A model generated the notes under the pieces. It saw only the letters and a program-made list of their open reading frames with translations, ran no database searches and was not told the DNA's origin. A program made the translations under genes and the position numbers. A stretch of DNA of 64,000 nt, taken from positions 7,557,501-7,621,500 of the forward strand of contig NZ_CP013949.1 of the NCBI RefSeq assembly GCF_000296215.2, given 5' to 3'. Each line of letters starts with the position of its first letter. The first letter of the stretch is position 1. The stretch is from Bradyrhizobium sp. CCGE-LA001. GTDB taxonomy: Bacteria; Pseudomonadota; Alphaproteobacteria; Rhizobiales; Xanthobacteraceae. Positions 17,033 to 25,809 of the stretch are shown piece after piece.

Positions 17033-18766
17033 TCAAAGGACCGAACCCGCCGCGATGGTAGGGGGAGTTTGGGCAGCATCTGGATATCTCCTCTCCAGCT
17101 CCTCGATCATGCCGCGCGCGATTTCGCGTTCACCCATGATCACGACATCCGCGCCCAGCCCCTTCAAGTGCTCGACTTCGGCATCCGCATGCGCCCGCGC
17201 GATGATCTGAATGTCCGGATTGGCGGCACGCGCCTGTTGCACGATCTGTCCCGCCTCGAACGCTTCTGGGATCGCGATCACCAGATGCTTCGCGCGAGAG
17301 GGGTTGGTCGCACCGAGAATCTCGGGCTTCGCGGCGTTGCCCATGACGGTTTCGATGCCGCCCTGCTTCAGCTTCTCGAGCACGCGCTCTCCGACTTCGG
17401 CGACGAGAAATGGCCATTGCCGCTGCATCAACGCATCGCCAACGAGTGCGCCGACGCGGCCATAGCCGATCACGATCGTATGGTCGGTCAGCTCAGTTGT
17501 GCGGATCGGCTCGGGCACTGCGGCGACCGCTTGCGGCTCATCCCGGCGCGGCTCTAGCAGCGGCGCCAGCCAGGTGACGGCTGCAAACATCAGCGGATTG
17601 AGCATGATGGAAAGGATCGCCCCCGCCATGATCAGATCGCGGCCCTCCTTCGGCAAAATTTGCGAGGAAACGCCTAGTTCTGCCAGGATGAAGGAGAACT
17701 CGCCGATTTGCGATAGGCTTGCGGAGATCGTCAGCGCGGTCGCGACCGGATGACGGAACAGGATCACGATCAGGAATGCCGCAGCGGATTTGCCGAGCAT
17801 GATGATCGCAAGCGTCGCCAGCAAAGGCCAAGGCTCACGGATGACGCTGAGCGGATCGAACATCATGCCGACAGAGACGAAAAACAGCACCGCGAAGGCA
17901 TCGCGCAGCGGCAGCGATTCCTGCGCGGCGCGCGCGCTGAGCGGCGATTCCCGCAGCATCATGCCGGCGAAGAAGGCGCCCAGCGCGAGCGAGACGTCGA
18001 ACAGCTTCGAGGCTCCGAACGCGATGCAGAGTGCAATCGCGAGCACGCCCAGGCGGAACAGTTCTCGCGAGCCCGTGTGCGCAATGTAATGCAGGATCCA
18101 GGGGATGAAGCGGCGCCCCACCACCAGCATCAAGCCGATGAACACGACGATCTTGACGACCGTCAGCATCACGACGCCGGCCAGTCCGAGGCCCAGCTGC
18201 GCCGCGAGCGGATCGAAGGCAGGCTTGCCATCGGATCCACCCTGGAGGCTCGCGATCGCCGGAAAAAGCACCAGCACGAGCACCATCGCGAGGTCCTCGA
18301 CGATAAGCCAGCCGACGGCGATGCGGCCGCGATCGGTTTCCATCAGCCGCCGCTCCTGCATTGCGCGAAGAAGGACGACAGTGCTCGCGACTGACAAGGC
18401 CAATCCGAACACGAGACCCGCGCCGATGCTCCAGCCCATCAGAACTGCAAGACCGAGCCCCATCACCGTTGCGGCCGCGATCTGCACGACGGCGCCGGGA
18501 ACGGCGATCTTGCGCACACTGAGCAGATCCTGAAGGGAGAAATGCAGCCCGACGCCGAACATCAGCAAGATGATGCCAAGTTCGGAGAGCTCGGTGGCAA
18601 GCGCTTGATCGGCAACGTATCCCGGCGTGAACGGGCCGACCGCGACGCCCGCAAGGAGATAGCCAACCAACGGCGGAACACGGAACCGTTGCGCGATTGT
18701 TCCGAGTACGAAAGCTAGTCCAAGTCCAGCAACGATGGTGGCGATGAGAGGCGTGTCATGCGGCAT
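17033..18766 (-). CDS. KefB-type monovalent cation:proton antiporter
   Basis: A 577-aa CPA2-family protein. The N-terminal two thirds form about 12 membrane segments (start region PLVGYLLAGVAVGPFTPGY, then GLALSVASTVVLLRAM and ALGAFFAGMMLRESPLS). A cytoplasmic TrkA-N/RCK domain follows, with the nucleotide-binding loop VIGYGRVGALVGDAL at about residue 420. The layout matches YbaL/KefB antiporters, which exchange K+ or Na+ for H+ under ligand control. The ATG before PHDTPL was chosen; an upstream start at 18784 adds six residues. A small membrane protein gene follows closely. The cation and ligand are not predictable. Confidence 0.87.
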   Translation of the reverse strand: MPHDTPLIATIVAGLGLAFVLGTIAQRFRVPPLVGYLLAGVAVGPFTPGYVADQALATELSELGIILLMFGVGLHFSLQDLLSVRKIAVPGAVVQIAAATVMGLGLAVLMGWSIGAGLVFGLALSVASTVVLLRAMQERRLMETDRGRIAVGWLIVEDLAMVLVLVLFPAIASLQGGSDGKPAFDPLAAQLGLGLAGVVMLTVVKIVVFIGLMLVVGRRFIPWILHYIAHTGSRELFRLGVLAIALCIAFGASKLFDVSLALGAFFAGMMLRESPLSARAAQESLPLRDAFAVLFFVSVGMMFDPLSVIREPWPLLATLAIIMLGKSAAAFLIVILFRHPVATALTISASLSQIGEFSFILAELGVSSQILPKEGRDLIMAGAILSIMLNPLMFAAVTWLAPLLEPRRDEPQAVAAVPEPIRTTELTDHTIVIGYGRVGALVGDALMQRQWPFLVAEVGERVLEKLKQGGIETVMGNAAKPEILGATNPSRAKHLVIAIPEAFEAGQIVQQARAANPDIQIIARAHADAEVEHLKGLGADVVIMGEREIARGMIEELERRYPDAAQTPPTIAAGSVL

Positions 18767-18829
18767 TTTTGCCTTTTGACACACGAGGTGCGCATGTGCA
18801 CCGCGACCTGTGCGCGCGGCTAGCGAAGC

Positions 18830-19615
18830 TCACAGCAGTTGCGAGCGCACCGACTCCGCGCCATCGCGCAGCAGCGGCAGAAAACGATCGATCAATTCCC
18901 GTTCCGTCACGCGATCGACATGGGCGCCCATGTTGATGGCGGCGACGATCACATTGTCGTAACGATGCACGGGAACCGAGATCGAGCGGAAATGCGGCTC
19001 GGCTTCACGATCGACCAGTGAATAGGCATGCGCGCGGTCGGAAGCGATGCGCGCGAGCAGCGCCTTCGGGTCCGTCACGGTCTGCGGCGTCAACGCCTCG
19101 CGCGTCATCGCCTTCAGACGCGCGGCAAGCTCGACATCGTCGAGCTGACCGAGCATGGCGCGGCCGACCGAGGTGCAGAAGGCCGGCAGCCGATAGCCGA
19201 TCTCGAGCCCCCCGGAGAACATCCGCGCCGGACTGCTGCGCGCGACGAACACGACATCATCGTGATCCAGCACCGCGAGGGAGGAGATTTCGTTGGCCGC
19301 GGTCGCTACGCGATCGAGCACGGGCTGAAGCACCGCAACGAGCTGATTGGAGCGCAAATACGACGCCGCCAGGGTCAGCACATGGGGCGTCAGCGAGAAC
19401 AGCTTGCCATCACCACCGACGTAACCGCCGCGCTGCAGCGTGAACAGCATGCGCCGCGCGGTGGCGCGCGGCAGATCGGCGGCCCGTGCGAGATCGCTCA
19501 GCGTCATCGGGCCGGCAGTCGCGCCAAAACATTGAAGCAGGCGCAGGCCACGATCGAGCGCCTCGACGAAATCTGTCGACCGATCCTCGGTCTCATTCCG
19601 CTTCAGCTTAGGCAT
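18830..19615 (-). CDS. IclR-family transcriptional regulator
   Basis: A 261-aa regulator with an N-terminal winged helix (MTLSDLARAADLPRATARRM) and a C-terminal IclR effector domain (SVGRAMLGQL, SISVPVHRYDNVIVAAINMG). It resembles PcaR/PobR-type regulators of aromatic catabolism. It is divergent from the Rieske oxygenase gene over about 110 bp containing a GTTC-N7-GAAC dyad, so it probably controls the Rieske and glutamine-synthetase-like genes. The ATG at 19615 was taken; an upstream in-frame start at 19669 would run into that promoter region. Confidence 0.85.
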   Translation of the reverse strand: MPKLKRNETEDRSTDFVEALDRGLRLLQCFGATAGPMTLSDLARAADLPRATARRMLFTLQRGGYVGGDGKLFSLTPHVLTLAASYLRSNQLVAVLQPVLDRVATAANEISSLAVLDHDDVVFVARSSPARMFSGGLEIGYRLPAFCTSVGRAMLGQLDDVELAARLKAMTREALTPQTVTDPKALLARIASDRAHAYSLVDREAEPHFRSISVPVHRYDNVIVAAINMGAHVDRVTERELIDRFLPLLRDGAESVRSQLL

Positions 19616-19682
19616 CGCCTCGGGACAATCCTGCAAAATAGTGCTTGCCGCCCTTTCAAGGCATGTCATAATTCGCCCATTC

Positions 19683-19697
19683 GTTCAATAGGCGAAC
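19683..19697. promoter_or_regulatory. Candidate IclR operator
   Basis: GTTCAATAGGCGAAC is a 15-bp dyad (GTTC-N7-GAAC) between the divergent iclR and Rieske genes. The slightly wider TTCGCC...GGCGAA arms span 19672-19696. The length and GTTC/GAAC ends are like IclR/PcaR-family sites, but this is pattern recognition only. Confidence 0.4.
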
Positions 19698-19724
19698 ACG
19701 CCACTCCACAAGGATGCATGCGCC

Positions 19725-21083
19725 ATGATGAGCCAGGAGCAGAACGACCTGATCACCCGCACCGGGCCGAAGGACCCCTGCGGCAAGCTGATGCGGAGCT
19801 ATTGGCAGCCGGCGGCGCTGGTCGATGAGCTCGAGGGCTCGCGGCCGATCCGTCCGGTCAAGCTGCTCGGCGAGAACCTGGTGCTGTTCCGCGACGAGAG
19901 CGGACGCTACGGCCTGATCGACCGCCATTGTGCGCATCGCGGCGCCGACCTCGCCTTCGGCCGGCTCGAACATGGCGGCTTGCGCTGTGCCTTCCATGGC
20001 TGGCTGTTCGACGCTACCGGCCAATGCATCGAGACGCCGGCCGAGCCGAAGGAGTCAAAGCTCTGCCAGAATATCCGCCAGCGCTCCTACCCCGTGGTCG
20101 AGAAGAGCGGCATTCTCTGGGCTTATCTGGGCGAAGGCGCCCCGCCGGCATTCCCGGAGCTCGACTGTTTCGTCGCGCCCGGCACTCATACTTTCGCTTT
20201 CAAGGGCCACATGGCCTGCAACTGGCTGCAGGCGCTTGAAGTCGGCATCGATCCCGCGCACGCCTCCTATCTGCACCGCTTCTTCGAGGACGAGGACACG
20301 TCCACTGCCTACGGCAAGCAATTCCGCGGGGCTTCCGCCGGCTCCGATCTGCCGATGACCAAAATCCTGCGCGAATACGACCGCCCGATCATCAATGTCG
20401 AGCACACCGAATATGGCCTGCGGCTGATCGCGCTGCGCGAGATCGACGAGGAGCGTACCCATGTGCGCGTCACCAACCAGCTCTTCCCGCACGGCTTCGT
20501 CATCCCCATGAGCACGGAGATGACGATCACGCAGTGGCACGTGCCTGTGGATGACGAGAACTGCTACTGGTACGCGATCTTCACCAGCTATTTGAACCCG
20601 GTCGACAAGCAAAAGATGCGCGAGCAGCGGCTCGAGCTCTACGAGCTGCCGGACTACAAGTCGCGCAAGAACCGCAGCAACGATTACGGCTTCGATCCGC
20701 ACGAGCAGCAGACCGCGACCTATACCGGCATGGGCACCGACATCAATGTCCACGACCAATGGGCGGTGGAATCCATGGGCGCGATCCAGGACCGCACCAA
20801 GGAGCATCTCGGTTCGAGCGACAAGGCGATCGTGCAATATCGCCGCCTGCTGCGGCAGGAGATCGAGAAGGTCTCTGGCGGCGAGAAGCCGATGCTGTTC
20901 CTGGACGAAGCCAATGCGCGCAGCATCCAGGGGCCGGCGACCATGGACGGCATCGGCCCGACGCGGGGCTGGGAGACCTACTGGATGGAGGTCGACGTCA
21001 AGCGCCGCCGCGGCGCGCCGTGGACCGCGCCGGTGCCCAAGGACATCGCCGACAATGTGCACCGGCTGACGGCGGCGGAGTGA
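19725..21083 (+). CDS. Rieske [2Fe-2S] aromatic ring-hydroxylating oxygenase, large subunit
   Basis: A 452-aa phthalate-dioxygenase-type oxygenase. The Rieske ligands appear in CAHRGADLAFG and CAFHGW. The mononuclear iron region is EVGIDPAHASYLHRFF, which fits the (N/E)-x3-D-x2-H-x4-H pattern. Such enzymes act as homomultimers without a small subunit and need a separate ferredoxin-reductase, which is absent nearby. Many are demethylases or monooxygenases rather than dioxygenases. The neighbouring glutamine-synthetase-like gene suggests a substrate that is first joined to glutamate, as in aniline breakdown, but this is inference. It is divergent from an IclR regulator. Confidence 0.88.
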   Translation: MMSQEQNDLITRTGPKDPCGKLMRSYWQPAALVDELEGSRPIRPVKLLGENLVLFRDESGRYGLIDRHCAHRGADLAFGRLEHGGLRCAFHGWLFDATGQCIETPAEPKESKLCQNIRQRSYPVVEKSGILWAYLGEGAPPAFPELDCFVAPGTHTFAFKGHMACNWLQALEVGIDPAHASYLHRFFEDEDTSTAYGKQFRGASAGSDLPMTKILREYDRPIINVEHTEYGLRLIALREIDEERTHVRVTNQLFPHGFVIPMSTEMTITQWHVPVDDENCYWYAIFTSYLNPVDKQKMREQRLELYELPDYKSRKNRSNDYGFDPHEQQTATYTGMGTDINVHDQWAVESMGAIQDRTKEHLGSSDKAIVQYRRLLRQEIEKVSGGEKPMLFLDEANARSIQGPATMDGIGPTRGWETYWMEVDVKRRRGAPWTAPVPKDIADNVHRLTAAE

Positions 21084-21101
21084 ACGTCCATGCACGGACC
21101 C

Positions 21102-21195
21102 CGTAGGGTGGGCAAAGGCGCAAAGCGCCGTGCCCACCATGGTTCCGTGAGGACGATAGACACGGTGGGCACGCTTCGCTTTGCCCACCCTACGG
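21102..21195. repeat. Dispersed palindromic repeat, GTAGGGTGGGCAAAG family, copy 1
   Basis: Left arm CGTAGGGTGGGCAAAGGCG and right arm CTTTGCCCACCCTACGG are inverted complements, with inner arms CGTGCCCACC and GGTGGGCACG. It fills the gap between the Rieske and glutamine-synthetase-like genes. A second copy is at 56646-56743. Confidence 0.9.
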
Positions 21196-21214
21196 CAGTT
21201 GAAGGAGTGATGAA

Positions 21215-22651
21215 GTGACTTTCGTCGCGCGCCATGCGCTGTGGTCGGATGAGCAGAAGGACGCGGCGGCGCGCATGCGCCGCATCGCCGAGGACAAGAA
21301 CCTCGAGGTCATCCGCCTCGCCTTCCCCGACCAGCACGGCATCCTGCGCGGCAAGACCATCATCGCCTCCGAGGCGATTGCCTCGCTGGAGAGCGGCTGC
21401 TCCATCACCACCACCATGCTTGCCAAGGACACCTCGCACCGCACGGTGTTTCCGGTGTTCACCGCGGGCGGCGGCTTCGGCATGAAGGAGATGGAGGGCG
21501 CGGCGGACGTGCTGATGGTCGCCGATCCCAGCACGTTTCGCGTGCTGCCGTGGGCGCCCACGACGGGCTGGGTGCTGTGCGACCTCTATTTTGGCGATGG
21601 CCGTCCGGTGCCGTTCGCAACGCGCGGGCTCTATCGCAAGGTGCTCGATGAGCTCGCCGCCCGCGGCCATGATTTCGTCGCAGGCCTCGAAGTCGAATTC
21701 CACATCTTCAAGCTCGACGATGCGCATATGCGGCCTGAGGACGCCGGCCAGCCGGGCACGCCGCCCTCGGTGAGCCTGCTCAGCCACGGCTATCAATACC
21801 TCACCGAGCAGCGCTTCGATCAGATGGAGCCGGTGCTGGAGATCCTGCGGCGTGACATCGTGGCGCTCGGGCTGCCGCTGCGCTCGGTCGAAGTCGAGTT
21901 CGGGCCGAGCCAGTGCGAATTCACCTTCGCACCGAAGAAGGGCCTGGAGCCCGCCGACAACATGGTGCTGTTCCGCTCGGCCGTGAAGCAGATCGCGCGC
22001 CGTAACGGCTATCACGCCACCTTCATGTGCCGGCCGAAGCTGCCGAACGTGTTCGCGAGCGGCTGGCATCTGCACCAGTCGGTCGTGTCGCGCGCAAGCG
22101 GTGAGAACCTCTTCATGGCGAAAGACGGCGGCGAGCCGCTCAGCCCGTTCGGCAAGGCGTACCTGGCGGGCCTGCTCGACCACGCCCGCGCCTCCGCCGT
22201 GTTCACGACGCCGACCATCAACGGCTACAAGCGCTACCGCTCCTATTCGCTGGCGCCGGATCGCGCGATCTGGGGCCGCGACAATCGCGGCGTGATGATC
22301 CGCGTGCTCGGTGGCGCCAATGATGCCGCGACGCGCCTGGAGAACCGCATCGGCGAGCCCGCCGCCAATCCCTATCTCTACATGGCCTCGCAGATCCTGT
22401 CGGGCCTCGACGGCGTCGATCGCAAGCTCGATCCCGGCCCGTCCGCCGACACGCCCTACGAGACCAAGGCACCGCTGCTGCCGAAGTCACTGCGTGATGC
22501 GGTCAGCGCGCTGAAGGATGATCCGTTCTTCCGCGAGAAGTTCGGGCCGGAATTCGTCGACTATTACACCCACATCAAGAACGCCGAGATCGACCGCTTC
22601 CTGTCAGAGGTGACCGACTGGGAGCACCGCGAATATTTCGAGACGTTTTGA
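21215..22651 (+). CDS. Glutamine synthetase-like protein (gamma-glutamyl ligase)
   Basis: A 478-aa type I glutamine-synthetase-fold ligase. It carries the glutamate/ATP region WHLHQSV and the family block NGYKRYRSYSLAPDRAIWG followed by NR and R. The sequence is well away from true GlnA, lacking the adenylylation-site context, and groups with GlnT/PuuA/anilide-type ligases that join glutamate to amines. The start is GTG with AAGGAG nine bases upstream. It follows the Rieske gene, with a palindromic repeat between, and ends before a strong hairpin. It may activate an aromatic or aliphatic amine for oxidation by the Rieske enzyme; the amine is unknown. Confidence 0.83.
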   Translation: MTFVARHALWSDEQKDAAARMRRIAEDKNLEVIRLAFPDQHGILRGKTIIASEAIASLESGCSITTTMLAKDTSHRTVFPVFTAGGGFGMKEMEGAADVLMVADPSTFRVLPWAPTTGWVLCDLYFGDGRPVPFATRGLYRKVLDELAARGHDFVAGLEVEFHIFKLDDAHMRPEDAGQPGTPPSVSLLSHGYQYLTEQRFDQMEPVLEILRRDIVALGLPLRSVEVEFGPSQCEFTFAPKKGLEPADNMVLFRSAVKQIARRNGYHATFMCRPKLPNVFASGWHLHQSVVSRASGENLFMAKDGGEPLSPFGKAYLAGLLDHARASAVFTTPTINGYKRYRSYSLAPDRAIWGRDNRGVMIRVLGGANDAATRLENRIGEPAANPYLYMASQILSGLDGVDRKLDPGPSADTPYETKAPLLPKSLRDAVSALKDDPFFREKFGPEFVDYYTHIKNAEIDRFLSEVTDWEHREYFETF

Positions 22652-22660
22652 TGGGGATAG

Positions 22661-22680
22661 GCCTCACGCCGGCGTGAGGC
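22661..22680 (+). terminator. Hairpin after the glutamine-synthetase-like gene
   Basis: GCCTCACGCCGGCGTGAGGC is a perfect 20-bp palindrome starting 9 bp after the stop codon. There is no clear T-run after it, so it may be a weak terminator or an mRNA-stabilising end. Confidence 0.55.
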
Positions 22681-22809
22681 GACTTCGTCCGGCCTGTTCC
22701 GACGACATCACTCCGTGCGCCGACGAAGCCAATTCCCCAATGTCTCGAAAACCGCCGGAAAAACGGCCGCGCTAGGCTGCCTGCGTGTGATCAACAATGG
22801 AGTTCGGTC

Positions 22810-22896
22810 ATGTGGGGTCAATTGTTCAACCTGATCTATCGCCTGTCGTGCCGGACCACCTTGATCGAGATCGGCGTGCATCGCCTGGCGCGCTAA
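22810..22896 (+). CDS. Possible 28-aa microprotein
   Basis: An ORF of 29 codons begins at ATG with TGGAG seven bases upstream. It encodes a short amphipathic peptide starting MWGQLFNLIYRL and ending GVHRLAR, with no stop or frame defect. It stands alone in the 300 bp between the glutamine-synthetase-like gene and the small secreted protein. No homologue is known to me; it could be chance. Confidence 0.3.
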   Translation: MWGQLFNLIYRLSCRTTLIEIGVHRLAR

Positions 22897-22948
22897 CGCC
22901 AAGGGGATGCGAAATAGGTAAGGCGGATTGACAGATACGGGGCTTCCC

Positions 22949-23299
22949 ATGCGCAGGCTTGTTCTGATCGCCGCGGTGTCGCTGCTGGCAAACCACGCCT
23001 ATGCGGGCGGTTCGCGAGGCCTCAGCTTAGCCGCAGCCAATGCAAACCAACCGGTCACCGAGCAGCCGGCCGCCACACCGCCGCAGGCGACGTCACCGTC
23101 ACCGGCAAGCGTGCAGACAGCGACCACAACGCCAACGTCAGCTCCGCCGGCCGCAACGGCGTCGACTGCAACGGCTCCTGTTCAATCGAGCCCCGCACCG
23201 GCGGCAAGGACAATCGAGGCGCCGAAGCCGAAGCGCCGGCAGCCGTCCGTCGAAGCCCGCGTGATCCGCGAACTGCACCGCCACGGCATCTATTGGTGA
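22949..23299 (+). CDS. Small exported Ala/Pro/Thr-rich protein
   Basis: A 116-aa protein. A signal peptide (MRRLVLIAAVSLLANHAYAG) is followed by a low-complexity stretch rich in Pro, Ala, Thr and Ser (about 30-85). The C-terminus is basic and then compact (VEARVIRELHRHGIYW). The final HGIYW-type tail looks conserved-domain-like rather than random, but I cannot name the family. It is probably periplasmic. It is convergent with the TonB receptor gene and 31 bp from it; no functional link is evident. Confidence 0.6.
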   Translation: MRRLVLIAAVSLLANHAYAGGSRGLSLAAANANQPVTEQPAATPPQATSPSPASVQTATTTPTSAPPAATASTATAPVQSSPAPAARTIEAPKPKRRQPSVEARVIRELHRHGIYW

Positions 23300-23330
23300 C
23301 CGTCCGGCCGTTTCCTTCCTGCGGCAACGT

Positions 23331-25625
23331 TCACCAGCGATAGCCGAGCGTGGCGATGACGGTCAGCGGGGCGCCGCGGTAGCAATAACCCACCTGGCAC
23401 GTGGTGTAGTGCAGATTGAACAGGTTCTTGGCGTTGACCTGGAACTGAAGCCCCTTCAGCTCCTTCGCCGCCTGGCCGAAATCATATTTCAGCGCCGCGT
23501 CGACCAGGGTCACCGAGCTGTTCCTGAACGTGTTCAGATCGTCGCCATAGCTCCACGACATGTAACGCACGCCGCCACCGATGCTCAGCCCCGCGAACGG
23601 GCCGGCAAACGGCAGGGTATAGTTGCCCCATAGCGTTGCCGTGTGCGGAGGATTGCCCGACGGAAACTTGCCGACCAGCGAACTGTCGCCGGCCTGCTTG
23701 GTGACCATGTCGAGATAGGTGTAGGACGAGGTGATGTCGAAACCGCCGCCGAGACTCGCGAGCCCCTGCAATTCGAAGCCGCGGCTTTGAATCTCGCCGC
23801 GCTGGACCGTCACGCCCGTTCCCGTCGTGACCAGCCCGCCGTCCTGGGTCAGGTCGAACACCGCGGCGGTGATGAAACTCCTCGTCCCCTGCGGCTGATA
23901 CTTGATACCGACCTCGGTCTGCTTGCCGGTGGTGGGCTTGAAGAAGGCGCCCGAGGGGTCGACGCCGAGATTGGGAAAGAACGAAGTCGAATAGGCGACA
24001 TAGGGCGCCACGCCGGAATCGAACACGTAGGTCAGACCGGCACGGCCGCTATAGGCCTGATCGGATTGCTGCTGCCGCGTCAGCGCGAACAGATTCTCGC
24101 CAGTGGTGCTGACCCAGTCGCTGCGGCCGCTCAGCGTCAGGAGCCAATGGTCGAGCCTGGCCTGATCCTGGATGTACACGCCGGACTGGGTCTGCCGCTG
24201 CTGCGTCGAGGACGAGATCGCAGGATCGGGAATCGATTCCGGCGCGTAGACTGGCGAGGCCACGTTGAGGTCGGAGACACCGAAGCCGAAACCCTGCCTG
24301 TCGTTGAACTTCGACGCGGTGTAGTCAGTGCCGACCAGCAGCGTGTGCTGCACCGGCCCGGTCGAAAGCTTGGCCTCGACCTGATTGTCCATGATGGCCG
24401 ATTGCAGCGTGTCATGAACAAGGCCGGTATAGCGCGAGACCACATTGCCCACGGGAGCGCCGAGAAAACCGACATAGCGGGTGACCGCATCGATATCGAC
24501 GTAGCGGAATTTCTGGCGGACGGTGATGTCGTTGTTGAACGCGTGCTCGAACAAATAGCCGACACGTCCCTGCTCCTGGTCGAGCGAATTGTAAGACGGG
24601 CTGCCGGTGAAAACATCGGTGGCGATGCCGGTACCCGTGGAATAGGTGAACATGGATCCGGGCGTCTTCGACTTCTGATAGGAGCCGAGAATCGTGAGTG
24701 TCGTCGATTGATCCGGCTTCCAGGTAAAGGCGGGAGCGATGTAGGTCCTGTTGTCCTTGCCGCCGGGCACGAACACGTTGGCGTCACGCATCACGCCGGT
24801 CAGCCGGTACGAAAACTGGCCGTTGGGATCGACCGGTCCCGAGAAATCGAAATTGCCTTGGATGCGCTCGCGGTCGCCGAACACGGTCTGCACCTCGTGA
24901 AACGGCTGGCTGGTCGGCAGCTTGCTCGAGAGGTCGATGAGTCCCCCGGGCGAGCCAAGGCCATAGAGCGCCGAGCTGGGCCCGCGGACCACCGTGATGC
25001 TGTCGACGCCATAGGGCTCGGTCTTGAACACGCCGAGACCGGCGCCGACGAGGCGCAAGCCGTCGAGATAGATGCCGTTATAGGTGATGTCGAAGCCGCG
25101 GATCGAGATGGCATCGAAACGCGGATCATAGCCGGAGGCATCGATGCGGACGCCCGGCTCATAGCCGACCGCCTCCGTCAACGTCTGCACGGCGCGATCG
25201 TTGAGCTCCTTGCGCGTCACGACCGAGATCGACTGCGGCGTCTCCAGCAGCGGAGTGTTCGTCTTGGTGCCGGCAGAACTGCTGTTGGCGACGTAGCTGT
25301 TCTCGCTCGCCAGCTTGCCTTCGCCGATGCCAGCCTCGCGCGCGTCCGGATTTCGGGCCGGGCCGGATGCGGCATTGCGCTGCGCCGCGACGCGGCCGCG
25401 CTGTGATACTGAATTGCGCTGGGCGGACTGGGCACGCGGACGCGCCTGGTTCGGCGCCTCGACGGTGACGGGAGGCAAGGTCCCCGCCGTCGATCCCGAA
25501 TTCGTCCCGGAGACCTGGGCGAGCGTCGGTGTGGCGTGCAGCACCACCCCGAGGCCGGCCACACCCAGTCCGGCCTTCACCACCCGTTCCCAACCGAACG
25601 TCTCTCCGTCGTCGCGCCGCATCAT
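23331..25625 (-). CDS. TonB-dependent siderophore receptor
   Basis: A 764-aa outer-membrane receptor. A signal sequence (GVVLHATPTLAQ) is followed by a plug domain about residues 120-240 (TPLLETPQSISVVTRKEL, AVGYEPGVRIDA, SALYGLGSPGG). A 22-strand-type barrel ends in the aromatic residues LGYRW needed for outer-membrane insertion. There is no N-terminal signalling extension, so surface signalling through FecR is unlikely. The family takes up ferric siderophores of the ferrichrome/FhuA type. The gene for an AraC/PchR-like activator lies just upstream on the same strand, a common pairing. The start is one of two tandem ATGs after GGGGAAG. Confidence 0.9.
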   Translation of the reverse strand: MMRRDDGETFGWERVVKAGLGVAGLGVVLHATPTLAQVSGTNSGSTAGTLPPVTVEAPNQARPRAQSAQRNSVSQRGRVAAQRNAASGPARNPDAREAGIGEGKLASENSYVANSSSAGTKTNTPLLETPQSISVVTRKELNDRAVQTLTEAVGYEPGVRIDASGYDPRFDAISIRGFDITYNGIYLDGLRLVGAGLGVFKTEPYGVDSITVVRGPSSALYGLGSPGGLIDLSSKLPTSQPFHEVQTVFGDRERIQGNFDFSGPVDPNGQFSYRLTGVMRDANVFVPGGKDNRTYIAPAFTWKPDQSTTLTILGSYQKSKTPGSMFTYSTGTGIATDVFTGSPSYNSLDQEQGRVGYLFEHAFNNDITVRQKFRYVDIDAVTRYVGFLGAPVGNVVSRYTGLVHDTLQSAIMDNQVEAKLSTGPVQHTLLVGTDYTASKFNDRQGFGFGVSDLNVASPVYAPESIPDPAISSSTQQRQTQSGVYIQDQARLDHWLLTLSGRSDWVSTTGENLFALTRQQQSDQAYSGRAGLTYVFDSGVAPYVAYSTSFFPNLGVDPSGAFFKPTTGKQTEVGIKYQPQGTRSFITAAVFDLTQDGGLVTTGTGVTVQRGEIQSRGFELQGLASLGGGFDITSSYTYLDMVTKQAGDSSLVGKFPSGNPPHTATLWGNYTLPFAGPFAGLSIGGGVRYMSWSYGDDLNTFRNSSVTLVDAALKYDFGQAAKELKGLQFQVNAKNLFNLHYTTCQVGYCYRGAPLTVIATLGYRW

Positions 25626-25809
25626 CTTCCCCAAGTTCCGTCTTTAAGCAAACCCGGGAGTAATCAGATCGGGGCGCGCACCGCCTTTGCGGCTGCGCAA
25701 ATCGTCTTTGATTCCAGGTGGAGCCTTTCAAGACTGCGGACGGAGACCTCATCGCGAACGACGCAGACACATCGCGAAACATTTCGGCCGGCGCGCAATC
25801 CTCTCGCCG

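Noticed and set aside
21215..22651. Housekeeping glutamine synthetase GlnA
   Set aside because: Sequence differs from GlnA in the adenylylation region and it is placed with a Rieske oxygenase, so a gamma-glutamyl ligase of other substrate is likelier.
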